60,276 bases of DNA, from positions 1-60,276 of the forward strand of contig CATJQX010000127.1 of NCBI GenBank assembly GCA_949742535.1. The letters run 5' to 3'. Every line of letters starts with the position of its first letter. Positions within the stretch are counted from its first letter, which is position 1. This stretch comes from an uncultured Muribaculaceae bacterium. GTDB taxonomy: Bacteria; Bacteroidota; Bacteroidia; Bacteroidales; Muribaculaceae. Positions 8,068 through 17,336 of the stretch are shown here, in pieces. A model generated the notes under the pieces. The model was not told the origin of the DNA. It did no database searches and saw only the letters and a program-made list of their open reading frames with translations. The translations under genes and the position numbers were made by a program.

Positions 8068-8910
8068 ATGACGCTTAGACCCCTTGACGGTGAGATTTTC
8101 ATCATAGACAAGCCATACGGCTGGTCATCGTTCCATGTTGTCAAAAAGGTCCGGAATATTTTGTCTTCCCGTCTGCGCAAGGTGGGAGTGAAGAAACTTA
8201 AAGTAGGGCATGCCGGCACTCTGGATCCATTGGCAACCGGTGTGATGATAGTATGCAGCGGCCGGGCAACAAAGCGCATCGATGATCTTCAGGCCGGTGT
8301 GAAGACGTATACTGCAGGTATTGCCCTGGGAGCGACAACGCCCTCATTTGATATGGAGACCCCGGTGGATGCAACATATCCGACAGCGCACATTACCCGT
8401 GAACTGGTAGAAGAAGCACTCGCCCGGTTCAAAGGTACCATACAGCAGGTACCTCCCGTATATTCCGCAGTGAAAGTGGACGGCCACAGAGCGTATAAGA
8501 TGGCACGTACCGGGCAGGAGGTGGAACTAAAGGCCAAGACACTGGTGATAGAGGCTATTGACCTTCAGTCTTTTTCGCCGGAAGAGATACAGATAAGAGT
8601 GGTTTGTTCGAAAGGAACCTACATACGTGCGCTGGCACGCGACATAGGTCTGGCTCTCAACACAGGAGCGCATCTTTCATCCCTGCGTAGGGATTCAGTA
8701 GGGGATGCATCCCTTGAAAAGGCATTGAACATAGAAGATGCCGTGAGACAGTTGTCTGAGGCTACAATGACTATCGCGGATGAAGATGGCAACGAGATAG
8801 AGGTTCCTCCTGTAGCGTGTGACCGTGCCGTTCTCCGAAATGAAGATGCCGACATCAGACCCTGGGCGGAACGGGTTTCCATACCTGCCGATATACAAAG
8901 AATAGAATAA
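8068..8910 (+). CDS. truB: tRNA pseudouridine(55) synthase TruB
   Basis: TruB makes pseudouridine 55 in the T-loop of tRNAs. The 280-aa protein has the motif GHAGTLDPLATG with catalytic D53, the conserved Y in VPPVYSAVKVDG and the motif VVCSKGTYIRALARDIG. The enzyme core ends near residue 240; about 40 acidic residues follow, which appear longer than in related Bacteroides proteins as I remember them. The gene starts 27 bp after uppP and ends 31 bp before queA, in an apparent operon. Confidence 0.96.
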   Translation: MTLRPLDGEIFIIDKPYGWSSFHVVKKVRNILSSRLRKVGVKKLKVGHAGTLDPLATGVMIVCSGRATKRIDDLQAGVKTYTAGIALGATTPSFDMETPVDATYPTAHITRELVEEALARFKGTIQQVPPVYSAVKVDGHRAYKMARTGQEVELKAKTLVIEAIDLQSFSPEEIQIRVVCSKGTYIRALARDIGLALNTGAHLSSLRRDSVGDASLEKALNIEDAVRQLSEATMTIADEDGNEIEVPPVACDRAVLRNEDADIRPWAERVSIPADIQRIE

Positions 8911-8941
8911 TAAAACAGCCCAATAATAACCAACAACGAAA

Positions 8942-9994
8942 ATGAAGCTATCGCAATTCAAATTCAAGTTGCCGGAAGAGCTTATTGCACAGAATCCTCC
9001 CGAAAACCGTGACGAATGTAAGCTGATGGTGGTTCACCGTCAGACCGGTGTCATAGAGCACAAAGTGTTCAAGGACATCATCAATTATTTTGACGAAGGG
9101 GATATAATGGTGTTCAATGACACTCAGGTTTTCCCGGCACGTCTGTATGGTAATAAAGAGAAGACCGGCGCAAAGATCGAGGTATTTCTTCTGCGTGAAT
9201 TGAACGCCGAACATAAGCTGTGGGATGTTCTTGTAGAGCCGGCACGTAAAATACGTATCGGTAACAAGCTATATTTCGGCGATGACGAGTCGATGGTTGC
9301 AGAGGTGATAGACAATACCACTTCCCGCGGACGCACTCTGCGTTTCCTTTATGACGGAAGCCACGAGGAGTTCAAGGCCAATCTGTTCAAACTCGGATCC
9401 ACCCCGCTTCCTGAATACATAAAACGTGAGCCTACGGAAAAGGATGCAGAGATGTATCAGACCATTTTCGCGCGCAATGAAGGCGCTGTTGTCGCTCCCG
9501 CGGCCGGCCTCCATTTCTCGCGCGAGGTGATGAAGCGCCTTGAGATCCGCGGTGTGGAGCAAGGGTTTCTCACGGTGCACAGCGGCCTCGGTGCTTTCCG
9601 TGATATCGACGTGGAGGATCTGACAAAACACCGGATGGACTCCGAAGACATGAGCGTGGATCAGAAACTGGTGGATATGGTAAATCATGCCAAAGACAAC
9701 GGCAAGCAGGTGTGCGCTGTAGGAACCTCTACTTTGCGTGGCATAGCAAGTGCCGTGAGCATGGGCGGACATATGAAAACATATACAGGCTGGACCAACA
9801 AATTCATTTTCCCTCCGTATGATTTCACGGTTACCACCGCTCTGGTGACAGGGTTCCATATGCCATACTCCACAATGCTTATGATGGTGACGGCTTTCGG
9901 TGGATATCAGTTGGTAATGCGTGCCTATGAGGAAGCCATAGAGAATGGATATATGTTCGGGGCATATGGTGATGCAATGCTTGTAATAGACTGA
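8942..9994 (+). CDS. queA: tRNA preQ1(34) S-adenosylmethionine ribosyltransferase-isomerase
   Basis: QueA transfers and rearranges the ribosyl part of S-adenosylmethionine onto preQ1 at tRNA position 34, forming epoxyqueuosine. The 350-aa protein is of family length and has the conserved parts [18 protein letters not shown] at the N-terminus, [11 protein letters not shown] (about 59-69), [13 protein letters not shown] (about 180-192) and GTSTLRG near the C-terminal half. It is the last clear member of the ftsX-uppP-truB run; a DUF2148 gene follows after 10 bp. No other queuosine genes lie in the window. Confidence 0.96.
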   Translation: MKLSQFKFKLPEELIAQNPPENRDECKLMVVHRQTGVIEHKVFKDIINYFDEGDIMVFNDTQVFPARLYGNKEKTGAKIEVFLLRELNAEHKLWDVLVEPARKIRIGNKLYFGDDESMVAEVIDNTTSRGRTLRFLYDGSHEEFKANLFKLGSTPLPEYIKREPTEKDAEMYQTIFARNEGAVVAPAAGLHFSREVMKRLEIRGVEQGFLTVHSGLGAFRDIDVEDLTKHRMDSEDMSVDQKLVDMVNHAKDNGKQVCAVGTSTLRGIASAVSMGGHMKTYTGWTNKFIFPPYDFTVTTALVTGFHMPYSTMLMMVTAFGGYQLVMRAYEEAIENGYMFGAYGDAMLVID

Positions 9995-10004
9995 TTCTGG
10001 AACG

Positions 10005-10523
10005 ATGGTAATAAACGAACGTGCCGACAGGCATGCGATGGTAATAGATGCGGGCCGCCGTATGCTTACGGCAGCCCGCACCGCTCCCAAAGCCAAGGGA
10101 GTGGATCTGATTGAATGTGCCCTTGTGGAAGGGGAAGATCTGAAAAGAATATCCGACGAGATGATAAAGATTCATGAAGAGACCGGGCGTCCGGTGTATC
10201 TTCGTGACTCCGCTAATATTCTGAAAGCCGAAGCGATGCTGGTGATCGGCACACATCTCGATGCCATGGGGCTTAACTGCGGACATTGCGGTTTCCCTAC
10301 CTGCAAGGAGAAGCCAGAGTGTGCTCCCTGTGCGGTAAACTGCGTGGATGTCGGCATTGCCATAGGCTCCGCCGTGGCTACGGCTGCAGACAGCAGGATC
10401 GATTGCCGTGTGATGTTTTCCGCCGGGATGGCTGCGCAGCGTCTTGATATTCTCGGCGGTTGCTCGCAGTATTATTGCATTCCTCTTAGCGCCTCGTCAA
10501 AGAATCCGTTTTTTGACAGGTAA
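10005..10523 (+). CDS. DUF2148 ferredoxin-domain protein
   Basis: This 172-aa protein carries a cysteine cluster in the middle (NCGHCGFPTCKEKPECAPCAV, shortened: C-x2-C-x4-C-x5-C-x2-C, about residues 92-108) that resembles an iron-sulfur binding region, followed by a helical part with GIAIGSAVATAADSRIDCR. These features match DUF2148, a family often annotated as ferredoxin-domain protein with unknown function. The gene follows queA by 10 bp and probably shares its transcript. A redox role is likely from the cysteines but no substrate can be named. It converges on the YigZ gene with 40 bp between the stops. Confidence 0.82.
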   Translation: MVINERADRHAMVIDAGRRMLTAARTAPKAKGVDLIECALVEGEDLKRISDEMIKIHEETGRPVYLRDSANILKAEAMLVIGTHLDAMGLNCGHCGFPTCKEKPECAPCAVNCVDVGIAIGSAVATAADSRIDCRVMFSAGMAAQRLDILGGCSQYYCIPLSASSKNPFFDR

Positions 10524-10563
10524 CATGATCCGTGCGGAAGCAGGCTATGCTTCGGCGCAATCA

Positions 10564-11172
10564 TCAACAAATATTGTCTTCGGAGAATGTGACGCCAGAT
10601 ACATCCTGAAGGCGTCTGGAAAGTTCATCTCCGTGGTCAGCACGGACGGCCAGCCTGATGCAGCATGAATTATCAAACTGTTGTTCGAGAATACGGACTT
10701 CCGGATTCTTGATGATACGCATCACATCGTTCATAGCAAGATAAGGAAATGTGAAAGCAAGCTCGCGTTGCTCATGGCATTCGATGATTTCAGATGCCGT
10801 GATAGCTTCGCGGGCTGCTTCGCGATAAGCCACTATGAGACCTGACGTTCCCAGTTTGATACCTCCGAAATACCGCACGACAACGATCACTACATTCGTA
10901 AGATTGAATGAATTGATCTGTCCGAGAATCGGTTTGCCTGCGGTACCTGATGGTTCGCCGTTGTCATTGCTCTGGTATTCATCGCGTTTCGGGCCGATCA
11001 TGTATGCCCAGCAGACATGGCGCGCATCGCAATATTTATTTGTGTATTCCTTTATTACTGACTTTGCCTCCGCAGAGGAGTTCACCGGATGGGCGAACGC
11101 GAGGAAGCGGCTCATCTTTTCCCGGTAGATACCTTCTCCCAGAGTTTTTATCGTGTAATATATGTCTGACAT
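10564..11172 (-). CDS. YigZ/IMPACT family protein
   Basis: This 202-aa protein has the UPF0029 N-terminal domain of the YigZ/IMPACT family: KMSRFLAFAHPV, ARHVCWAY, the signature DNGEPSGTAGKPIL (about 70-83) and VVRYFGGIKLGTSGLIVAYREA (shortened, about 98-119). A second small domain (DUF1949-like) follows. Eukaryotic IMPACT acts in translation control through GCN1; the role of the bacterial proteins is not settled. The ATG at 11172 gives the usual family N-terminus. It lies 18 bp downstream of the GNGPSL-motif gene on the same strand and may be co-transcribed with it. Confidence 0.88.
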   Translation of the reverse strand: MSDIYYTIKTLGEGIYREKMSRFLAFAHPVNSSAEAKSVIKEYTNKYCDARHVCWAYMIGPKRDEYQSNDNGEPSGTAGKPILGQINSFNLTNVVIVVVRYFGGIKLGTSGLIVAYREAAREAITASEIIECHEQRELAFTFPYLAMNDVMRIIKNPEVRILEQQFDNSCCIRLAVRADHGDELSRRLQDVSGVTFSEDNIC

Positions 11173-11190
11173 GATGCGTCTTTTAGAGGT

Positions 11191-12042
11191 TCAACGTGGG
11201 AGCGGACTTCTGCCGAATGCGTCTATGAATGATCCCGGAGTGGAATTGAAAATCTTGACTCCGCGCAGATCGGCATATCTCCGTATGACATGATATGATC
11301 TGAAGGCTACGGTGAGACTTTCCAGCATTTCATGCAGTCGCACGTTTTGATATGTGGAGCAGACACGCGCCTGTTCATGCTCGTTATCCTTATAAAAATG
11401 AGGTTGGATACTTATAACATGATTCATGTCATCGACTGCGAGCGTGCGTGTCCAGGTGTGGTCCGCTCCGATAAGATATATCTCCTTATAGCCCATCCAG
11501 ATACCGATCATTATAGAAGGAATGAGCACATTTCGTGGACGCGGCATGCCCCATTTCCTGTCAAAAGCGAAATGCTCGGCACTTTTGAAGCCTTCAAATC
11601 CGTTGAAGCTGAAGAATTCCACAGACAAATGCGGGTTACCGAGCAGGGAGGGGTGTACCGAACTCTTTTTAGGAACAAAAAGTGTGATAGGCCATGTGGC
11701 TTCAGCAAGGTTCCCTACAAGCATGCGCACATTGGGATCGTCAATCGATTTGAAAAAATGCGGATCCGCCAAGACATAGTATTTCGGCTTAAGTATCTTG
11801 AAACTCGGGGAATTGGCTGCAAAGTTTACTGCCAATGTGTCGCTATGCCGGAGCAGCTCAAGGTCGTTTTCAATATTCGTCGCAAGCGATGGCCCGTTGC
11901 CCATAATGATCAGCGGATTGACGGGTTTGCGGTCTGCTATGTCCGCTCTGCCTCCTGCCACAGCGGTTTTGACCAATGATTTTGCGGTGGCTCCAAACTG
12001 CGACAGGAAAGATGCGGCTCTATCGGGAAAACTCTGGTTCAT
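11191..12042 (-). CDS. GNGPSL-motif protein, MptE-like / GT42-like putative glycosyltransferase
   Basis: The 283-aa protein has an N-terminal nucleotide-binding-type motif (IIMGNGPSL, G48-L53), then NFAANSPSFKILKPKYYVLADP and, later, GYKEIYLIGADHTW. The same order of motifs (GNGPSL, a Y-x-V/F-DP strand, GYKEIYL-x-G-x-D) occurs in the DUF115/MptE family and in Campylobacter GT42 sialyltransferases such as CstII, so a sugar-nucleotide-using transferase is plausible. No signal peptide is seen. The envelope-glycan genes that follow divergently, including a neuB-like gene 6 kb away, make a glycan role attractive, but this is inference and the acceptor is unknown. Confidence 0.6.
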   Translation of the reverse strand: MNQSFPDRAASFLSQFGATAKSLVKTAVAGGRADIADRKPVNPLIIMGNGPSLATNIENDLELLRHSDTLAVNFAANSPSFKILKPKYYVLADPHFFKSIDDPNVRMLVGNLAEATWPITLFVPKKSSVHPSLLGNPHLSVEFFSFNGFEGFKSAEHFAFDRKWGMPRPRNVLIPSIMIGIWMGYKEIYLIGADHTWTRTLAVDDMNHVISIQPHFYKDNEHEQARVCSTYQNVRLHEMLESLTVAFRSYHVIRRYADLRGVKIFNSTPGSFIDAFGRSPLPR

Positions 12043-12068
12043 ATGACTTGGTCGGAAATATTCTTTTA

Positions 12069-12076
12069 CAAAGTTA
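12069..12076 (-). promoter_or_regulatory. -7 box TAACTTTG before the GNGPSL gene
   Basis: This perfect TAnnTTTG match on the minus strand is 27 bp before the ATG at 12042, giving a leader of about 20 nt. No clear -33 TTTG is seen. Confidence 0.55.
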
Positions 12077-12181
12077 CTTATTCGTCGCGAAATATTACAG
12101 CACAGGGCACAAAATACCGGGATAGTTTTTCCTTATATAAACTTTAAAGGTGCTAATAGGCATAATGCCGATTAAAATGTT

Positions 12182-12189
12182 TAATTTTG
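12182..12189 (+). promoter_or_regulatory. -7 box TAATTTTG before glsA
   Basis: This perfect TAnnTTTG match on the plus strand lies about 80 bp before glsA at 12272 and could start the long plus-strand block running to comF. A -33 element is not clear. Confidence 0.5.
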
Positions 12190-12271
12190 CAAGACCGATC
12201 CCGTTGAAAGGGATGTTTCGCATAGGTGCCGGTAACAGGATGCCGTAGTCTGATAAAATGAAGAATTGATT

Positions 12272-13174
12272 ATGTCAAATGCTGATGTGGTAAAAATCGA
12301 TGTTGGTAAGGTGATAAGCGATCGCCTTCCCATGCTGAGTCGGTTTATGCCAGGGCGCCTGATAAAGTGGCTTGAAGGTCTCATAAGGCAGACGGAGCTT
12401 AACGGTCTTCTTGAGGCCAACGCCGGGAAAACCGGCGCGGAATTTTGCCGTGGTGTATTGAAATATCTGGGCATAACGATCAAGGTCCGGTTTCCGGAGC
12501 GGCTGCCGTCGCGGGAGAACCGCCGAGTGCTGTTTGTAAGCAATCATCCTTTGGGCGGCCTGGATGGAATGGCGCTGATAGACATGATTCACCGCTACTA
12601 CGGAGGCCAGGTGTGGTTTGTTGTCAACGACCTGTTGATGGCTGTCAAACCGCTTGAAAATGTGTTTTTGCCTATTAATAAATTCGGCTCGCAGCAGCGC
12701 CAAAGTGCGGCGCGTATCGAAGAGGCGTTTGAGGGGAATGACCCGGTTATAATTTTTCCTGCCGGTCTGGTGTCACGCTACCGCCGATTTCCATTCGAAG
12801 GTGAGGAAAAAAAGATGGTGGCCGATCTGGAATGGCGCAAGACATTTGTAAACAAATGCATAAGATACAAACGCGATATAGTGCCGTTGTTTTTCAGCGG
12901 TACCAATTCGATGGATTTCTACCGCAAGGCCAATCTTAGAAAGAGACTCGGGATTAGATTTAATCTTGAAATGATACTGTTGCCTCGCGAAATGCTCGAT
13001 ACAAAAGGTAAGACATTTGTGGTAACGGTAGGAAACATACACAGGTGGGATACGCTGGAAGGTGGCCGTGACGCGCAAGGATCCGCGAATTCACTCGCAT
13101 ATGAAACGTATCTGCTGAGCTTGGAAAGTGGCGATGTCCATGATCTTCCTCCGGTGGAAGACACCAGTCTGTAA
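12272..13174 (+). CDS. glsA: Lysophospholipid-type O-acyltransferase (GlsA-like, glycine lipid synthesis)
   Basis: The 300-aa protein has the PlsC/hemolysin acyltransferase core: NHPLGGLDG (H92 to D98, with five residues between instead of the usual four), then FLPINKFG and VIIFPAGLVSRYR. It is directly followed by a GNAT-type N-acyltransferase. In Bacteroides thetaiotaomicron an equivalent adjacent pair (glsA, glsB) makes N-acyl glycine and adds the second acyl chain to its 3-hydroxy group, giving glycine lipids. This pairing is why I use the symbol; the reaction itself is inferred. The ATG at 12272 is preferred over a TTG two codons upstream. Confidence 0.75.
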   Translation: MSNADVVKIDVGKVISDRLPMLSRFMPGRLIKWLEGLIRQTELNGLLEANAGKTGAEFCRGVLKYLGITIKVRFPERLPSRENRRVLFVSNHPLGGLDGMALIDMIHRYYGGQVWFVVNDLLMAVKPLENVFLPINKFGSQQRQSAARIEEAFEGNDPVIIFPAGLVSRYRRFPFEGEEKKMVADLEWRKTFVNKCIRYKRDIVPLFFSGTNSMDFYRKANLRKRLGIRFNLEMILLPREMLDTKGKTFVVTVGNIHRWDTLEGGRDAQGSANSLAYETYLLSLESGDVHDLPPVEDTSL

Positions 13175-13190
13175 ACCGGAAATTACCAAC

Positions 13191-14168
13191 ATGAATTTAA
13201 TGATTGATATGCAGCAAAAAATAATAGATCCCATACCGGTTCCCGTATTGGAAAGAGAATTGTCGTCCGGAGCTTTTCTCAGAAAAACCAACAAAGGGAA
13301 CAACGAGATATATGTGGTGGATGCTCACAGTGCTCCGAATGTAATGCGTGAGATAGGGAGACTGCGTGAGATCGCTTTCCGCACAGCCGGCGGAGGCACT
13401 GGCAAGGACTGCGATATAGACAGCTATGATCTGATGGATCCTCCATGCAAGCAATTGATCGTTTGGAATCCGGAAGAAAAAATCATCATGGGCGGTTATC
13501 GTTATATACTTGGCAAGGATATAAGAATTCTTCCTGACGGGACACCACGCATAGCGACTTCCCATATGTTCCGGTTCTCTCCCGAGTTCATGAACTCCTA
13601 CCTGATGTCTACCATAGAACTCGGGCGGTCGTTTGTAAGATTGGAATACCAGTCATCACGAGCGGGCGCCAAAGCGTTGTTTGCCCTTGACAATCTGTGG
13701 GACGGTCTTGGAGCGCTTACGGTGATACATCCCGAAATCAAATATCTGTTCGGTAAATTCACCATGTATCCGAGTTACGACCGTGAATGCCGCGACATGC
13801 TTTTGTATTTCCTGAACAAGCATTTTCCTGACAAAGACTGCCTGGTGCGTCCTTTCCATCCGCTTGCCACTGGATCTAACCTGGATAAATACGCGGGAAT
13901 GTTTCCTGGGAACAGTTTCAAGGAGGACTATCGCGTGCTCAATTCCTTCGTGCGTGATCACGGCATAAACATACCGCCGCTTGTAAACGCATACATGAGC
14001 CTGTCGCCGACGATGAAGATTTTCGGTACCGCTATAAATGATGAGTTCGGAAATGTGGAGGAGACCGGCATATTTCTTACCATTGCTGAAATTTTTGAAG
14101 AAAAGATACAACGACATGTAGCCACATATCAGGCCGACGATGATCCTTCGTTGGCGGAACGGTTGTGA
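13191..14168 (+). CDS. glsB: GNAT-type N-acyltransferase (GlsB-like, glycine lipid synthesis)
   Basis: This protein of about 325 aa belongs to the hemolysin/OlsB-like GNAT group. It has REIAFRTAGGGTGKDCDIDSYD (shortened; about 48-70), VWNPEEKIIMGGYRYILG and the conserved ELGRSFVRLEYQ around residue 140. OlsB-type enzymes attach a 3-hydroxy fatty acid to the amino group of an amino acid; the Bacteroides relative GlsB uses glycine. I chose the ATG at 13191, 16 bp after the upstream stop; the frame is open to 13128 but that would overlap the O-acyltransferase gene, and nearby ATGs at 13200 and 13209 are also possible. Confidence 0.78.
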   Translation: MNLMIDMQQKIIDPIPVPVLERELSSGAFLRKTNKGNNEIYVVDAHSAPNVMREIGRLREIAFRTAGGGTGKDCDIDSYDLMDPPCKQLIVWNPEEKIIMGGYRYILGKDIRILPDGTPRIATSHMFRFSPEFMNSYLMSTIELGRSFVRLEYQSSRAGAKALFALDNLWDGLGALTVIHPEIKYLFGKFTMYPSYDRECRDMLLYFLNKHFPDKDCLVRPFHPLATGSNLDKYAGMFPGNSFKEDYRVLNSFVRDHGINIPPLVNAYMSLSPTMKIFGTAINDEFGNVEETGIFLTIAEIFEEKIQRHVATYQADDDPSLAERL

Positions 14169-14198
14169 TTGGTGGTTACTTAGATATATTCTTAAGTC

Positions 14199-15737
14199 AT
14201 GTGTAGTAGATCAATTAAAAAGTTTCTGGTATCTTACCGTCTGTTGGCTTTGTCGGCATGCTTTTGTCCGGCTGTGGTTTCACATGGCGAATATAAAATA
14301 GACTATTCCGCGGAGATTGTGGCCAATGCGGGAAGCGGTGAGTTCGCGCCGTATTACATTATGTCGAACCGGCATGGTATTCTCACAAGCAGCAAGAGCG
14401 CTTTGGCAAGAGGACGTATAGAGCGCATGATGGACACGTCATCCCGATTCAGCTATGGATTCGGTGTGGATCTCATAGGAGGGTGGGGCAGTTCGATAGA
14501 CTATCTCCGATTTTCCCCTAACGATGGGACGGAGTATATAGCCAGACATCCTTCGTCAGGATGGATACAGCAACTTTACGGTGAGGTGAAATACCGGGGG
14601 GTATTCCTTACGGCTGGTCTGAAAGAACGTTCCTCCGCTCTTTTGAACAAAGATCTCTCAAGTGGCGATCTTGTGGAGAGTGGCAACGCCCGCCCCATAC
14701 CCGAAGTGCGTGTGGGATTTCTGGACTTCCAGAACATACCGTTTACACGCGGGTGGCTGCAGATACAGGGGGAAATATCCTATGGTAAGTATACCGACAA
14801 CAAATGGATGCGCGAACATTACAATTATATGGACTACCATATAAACCAGGGCGCGCTCAATACATATAAAAGATGCTATTTCCGCACAATGCCGTCGCAG
14901 CCTTTCTCAGCAACATTCGGCATGCAGGTCGGGGCTTCGTTCGGCGGTGAGGCAAAATGGTATAACCGCGGGAAGGTTGTAAAAGAACAGCGGTTTTCGA
15001 AAGGGGTAAAACAGTTTTTCAAAATGTTTCTTCCGTTGGACGGCGGCGACGAGTATTATTCAGGGAGTTCGCTGGGGTCATGGGACGTAATGTTCCGTTA
15101 TCGTCTGCATAATGGCTATGATCTGAAAGCATACTTTCAAAAACCGTATGAGGATGGTTCCGGTATAGGATTTCTCAACGGATGGGACGGTGTCTGGGGC
15201 ATCGAATTTGCCACCAATTGTGCCGCTCCTGTGAGTGGTGCTGTGGTGGAGTATCTTGATTTTACCAATCAGTCCGGTCCCATGCACTGGGATCCGGACG
15301 ATTATCCCGGCACGGGTATAACGGGCCGTGCCGAGGGGGCTGATGATTATTATAACAATCAGGAATATAATCCATATGCCTGTTACGGTATGGCGATAGG
15401 TTCTCCGTTCATGGTATCACCGGTTTATAATACAGACGGGATGATGATGTTCCTGTACAACCGCGTCCGCGGATTTCATATCGGTATAGAAGGCGATATC
15501 ATTCCAGGAGTTTCCTACAGGGCGCTCGGTGGCTACAGACGGAGCTGGGGCAATGGCTATATACCTCTGATTTCGCCGAAATCCGACACCTCGTTTATGG
15601 CAGAGGTGAAATGGCGTGTCGCCGGTGTCAGGGGACTTGTGTTGAAGGGACAGTTCGCCATTGATCACGGAAGCCTGCTTGGAAATAACGCCGGAGGGTG
15701 CGTATCTGTAAGTTATTCAGGTGATTTCAAACTTTAG
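14199..15737 (+). CDS. Capsule assembly Wzi family outer-membrane protein
   Basis: This 512-aa protein has an N-terminal hydrophobic segment (about 13-30) that fits a signal peptide, followed by alternating aromatic beta-strands and a C-terminus ending in SYSGDFKL, as in an outer-membrane beta-barrel. The sequence resembles the Wzi-like family that Bacteroidales often carry near exopolysaccharide genes. E. coli Wzi anchors capsule at the cell surface; whether this member does so is unknown. It follows glsB by 30 bp and precedes a small lipoprotein gene, in the same direction. Confidence 0.8.
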   Translation: MCSRSIKKFLVSYRLLALSACFCPAVVSHGEYKIDYSAEIVANAGSGEFAPYYIMSNRHGILTSSKSALARGRIERMMDTSSRFSYGFGVDLIGGWGSSIDYLRFSPNDGTEYIARHPSSGWIQQLYGEVKYRGVFLTAGLKERSSALLNKDLSSGDLVESGNARPIPEVRVGFLDFQNIPFTRGWLQIQGEISYGKYTDNKWMREHYNYMDYHINQGALNTYKRCYFRTMPSQPFSATFGMQVGASFGGEAKWYNRGKVVKEQRFSKGVKQFFKMFLPLDGGDEYYSGSSLGSWDVMFRYRLHNGYDLKAYFQKPYEDGSGIGFLNGWDGVWGIEFATNCAAPVSGAVVEYLDFTNQSGPMHWDPDDYPGTGITGRAEGADDYYNNQEYNPYACYGMAIGSPFMVSPVYNTDGMMMFLYNRVRGFHIGIEGDIIPGVSYRALGGYRRSWGNGYIPLISPKSDTSFMAEVKWRVAGVRGLVLKGQFAIDHGSLLGNNAGGCVSVSYSGDFKL

Positions 15738-15765
15738 AATCACCATATAATCACGTGTTGTCTGT

Positions 15766-16257
15766 ATGATGGAGTCTATAATAAAAAAAATCGTTTTCAG
15801 GATATTGTATCCTGCTCTGATGTCGTTTGCCATATTTCCTTACACCGGATGTACGCGTAACAATGGTGATATCGGGATGTGGTTCGGCACATGGCAAATG
15901 ATATCGGTTTCCGCCGACGGCGATGCGGACACTGCCTATAAAAAAGATATATTCTGGTCATTCCAGAATGATATATTGCAACTGACGCGTATACCGACCG
16001 GTAACGATGGAATACATCGCGTAGAACGCAGGTATGGCACCTGGCATGAGGGGGAATGCTGTATCTTAGTCAATTTCAGTTATTCGGATGACAATAGCGA
16101 TGTGGATTATACATATCGGCCGTTTGAGGAGCTGCATCTGCCATACGGATCGGAAGCAGACCTTCGCATAAAGAAAAATACCGGGAAAGATGTTATACTT
16201 ATATACAATGCCCCGGATGGCGTGGAATATACATATACATTGAAAAAACAGAATTGA
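15766..16257 (+). CDS. Lipocalin-like lipoprotein
   Basis: The 163-aa protein has an N-terminal hydrophobic stretch ending in the lipobox-like FPYTGC (C29), so it is probably a lipoprotein. The rest contains WFGTWQMISVSADG, a common opening of the lipocalin-like domains of Bacteroidales, followed by short beta-strands and ending in YTYTLKKQN. No function is known to me. Its stop codon overlaps the start of the legB-like gene by one base (TGATG), so the two are probably translationally coupled, which ties this lipoprotein to the sugar pathway gene. An alternative start is the ATG at 15769. Confidence 0.75.
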   Translation: MMESIIKKIVFRILYPALMSFAIFPYTGCTRNNGDIGMWFGTWQMISVSADGDADTAYKKDIFWSFQNDILQLTRIPTGNDGIHRVERRYGTWHEGECCILVNFSYSDDNSDVDYTYRPFEELHLPYGSEADLRIKKNTGKDVILIYNAPDGVEYTYTLKKQN

Positions 16258-17246
16258 TGTCGCGAAATATAAAAAAGGCGCTTGTTACCGGCGCTGACGG
16301 TTTTATCGGGTCCCATCTTGTGGACAAACTTCTTTCGGAAGGAATAGAAGTGCGTGCCTTGAGCCAATACAATTCGTTCAACAACTGGGGTTGGCTTGAA
16401 GGCAACGCGGATCCCCGCCTTGAAGTAGTGTGCGGAGATGTGCGTGACGCGGCTTTCTGCCGCCATATATCGCAGGGTGTCGATACGATTTTTCATCTCG
16501 CTGCACTGATCGCGATCCCATACAGTTATGTGGCGCCAGAGAGTTATGTGGATACCAATATTACGGGTACGCTGAATATGTGTCAGGCAGCCCGCGACAT
16601 GGGAGTGGAGCGTATTGTAGTGACTTCCACATCGGAAGTATATGGTACGGCGCAGTATGTGCCTATTGATGAACTTCATCCCCGGCAACCGCAGTCGCCA
16701 TATTCAGCGACCAAGATAGGAGCAGATGCGATTGCAAAAAGTTTTTATAACGCGTTCGGGCTGCCTGTGGTGATAGCCCGCCCATTCAACACATATGGCC
16801 CCCGCCAAAGTGCCCGTGCCATCATTCCTACAATCATATCCCAGATAGCCAACGGCATGAGGGAGATCAAGGTGGGGGATTTGCGACCTACACGTGATTT
16901 CAATTATGTGACGGACACATGCCGTGGATTTATAGCTCTTGCCAGAGCAGAAGGTGTAGAAGGGGAGGAGATCAATATCGCGACCGGTACGGAAGTCACA
17001 ATGGCTGATACTCTAAAATTAATTGCAGAAATCATGGGGGCGGATGTGAGATACGTAGTGGATCCCGCGCGGTTACGTCCCGGAAAGAGTGAGGTTTTCA
17101 GATTGTGTGGCGACAACAGCAAGATCCGTTCGCTTACAGACTGGGTTCCAGAGATCTCGCTTAAAGAAGGATTGACCAGAACTATAGAATGGTTCAGCGA
17201 TCCGGAAAATTTACGCCGGTATAAATCAGGCATATATAATCAGTGA
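16257..17246 (+). CDS. legB: NAD-dependent 4,6-dehydratase, LegB-like
   Basis: This 329-aa short-chain dehydrogenase/reductase of the extended type has the NAD-binding motif TGADGFIG (11-18), HLAALIAIPYSY, the catalytic STSEVYGT and Y-x3-K (SPYSATK), and FNTYGPRQ. The stretch RALSQYNSFNNWGWLE is close to what I remember of the LegB group, which makes the 4-keto-6-deoxy sugar in legionaminic acid synthesis. The start ATG overlaps the previous stop (TGATG). With an ATP-grasp and a neuB-like gene next it suggests nonulosonate synthesis, but the matching aminotransferase, acetyltransferase, hydrolase and CMP-transferase are absent here. Confidence 0.8.
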   Translation: MSRNIKKALVTGADGFIGSHLVDKLLSEGIEVRALSQYNSFNNWGWLEGNADPRLEVVCGDVRDAAFCRHISQGVDTIFHLAALIAIPYSYVAPESYVDTNITGTLNMCQAARDMGVERIVVTSTSEVYGTAQYVPIDELHPRQPQSPYSATKIGADAIAKSFYNAFGLPVVIARPFNTYGPRQSARAIIPTIISQIANGMREIKVGDLRPTRDFNYVTDTCRGFIALARAEGVEGEEINIATGTEVTMADTLKLIAEIMGADVRYVVDPARLRPGKSEVFRLCGDNSKIRSLTDWVPEISLKEGLTRTIEWFSDPENLRRYKSGIYNQ

Positions 17247-17336
17247 GTATTATATCAGTGCTGATCTTGGGCAATGTGGAATCTCAGTGAAACTGGATGG
17301 TGGTGACATATCGCAATAATTGAAAAATCAGAACAT

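Noticed and set aside
9269-10096. 275-codon minus-strand open frame over queA
   Set aside because: QueA is certain on the plus strand; the antisense frame is rich in H, I and C and has no recognisable domain.
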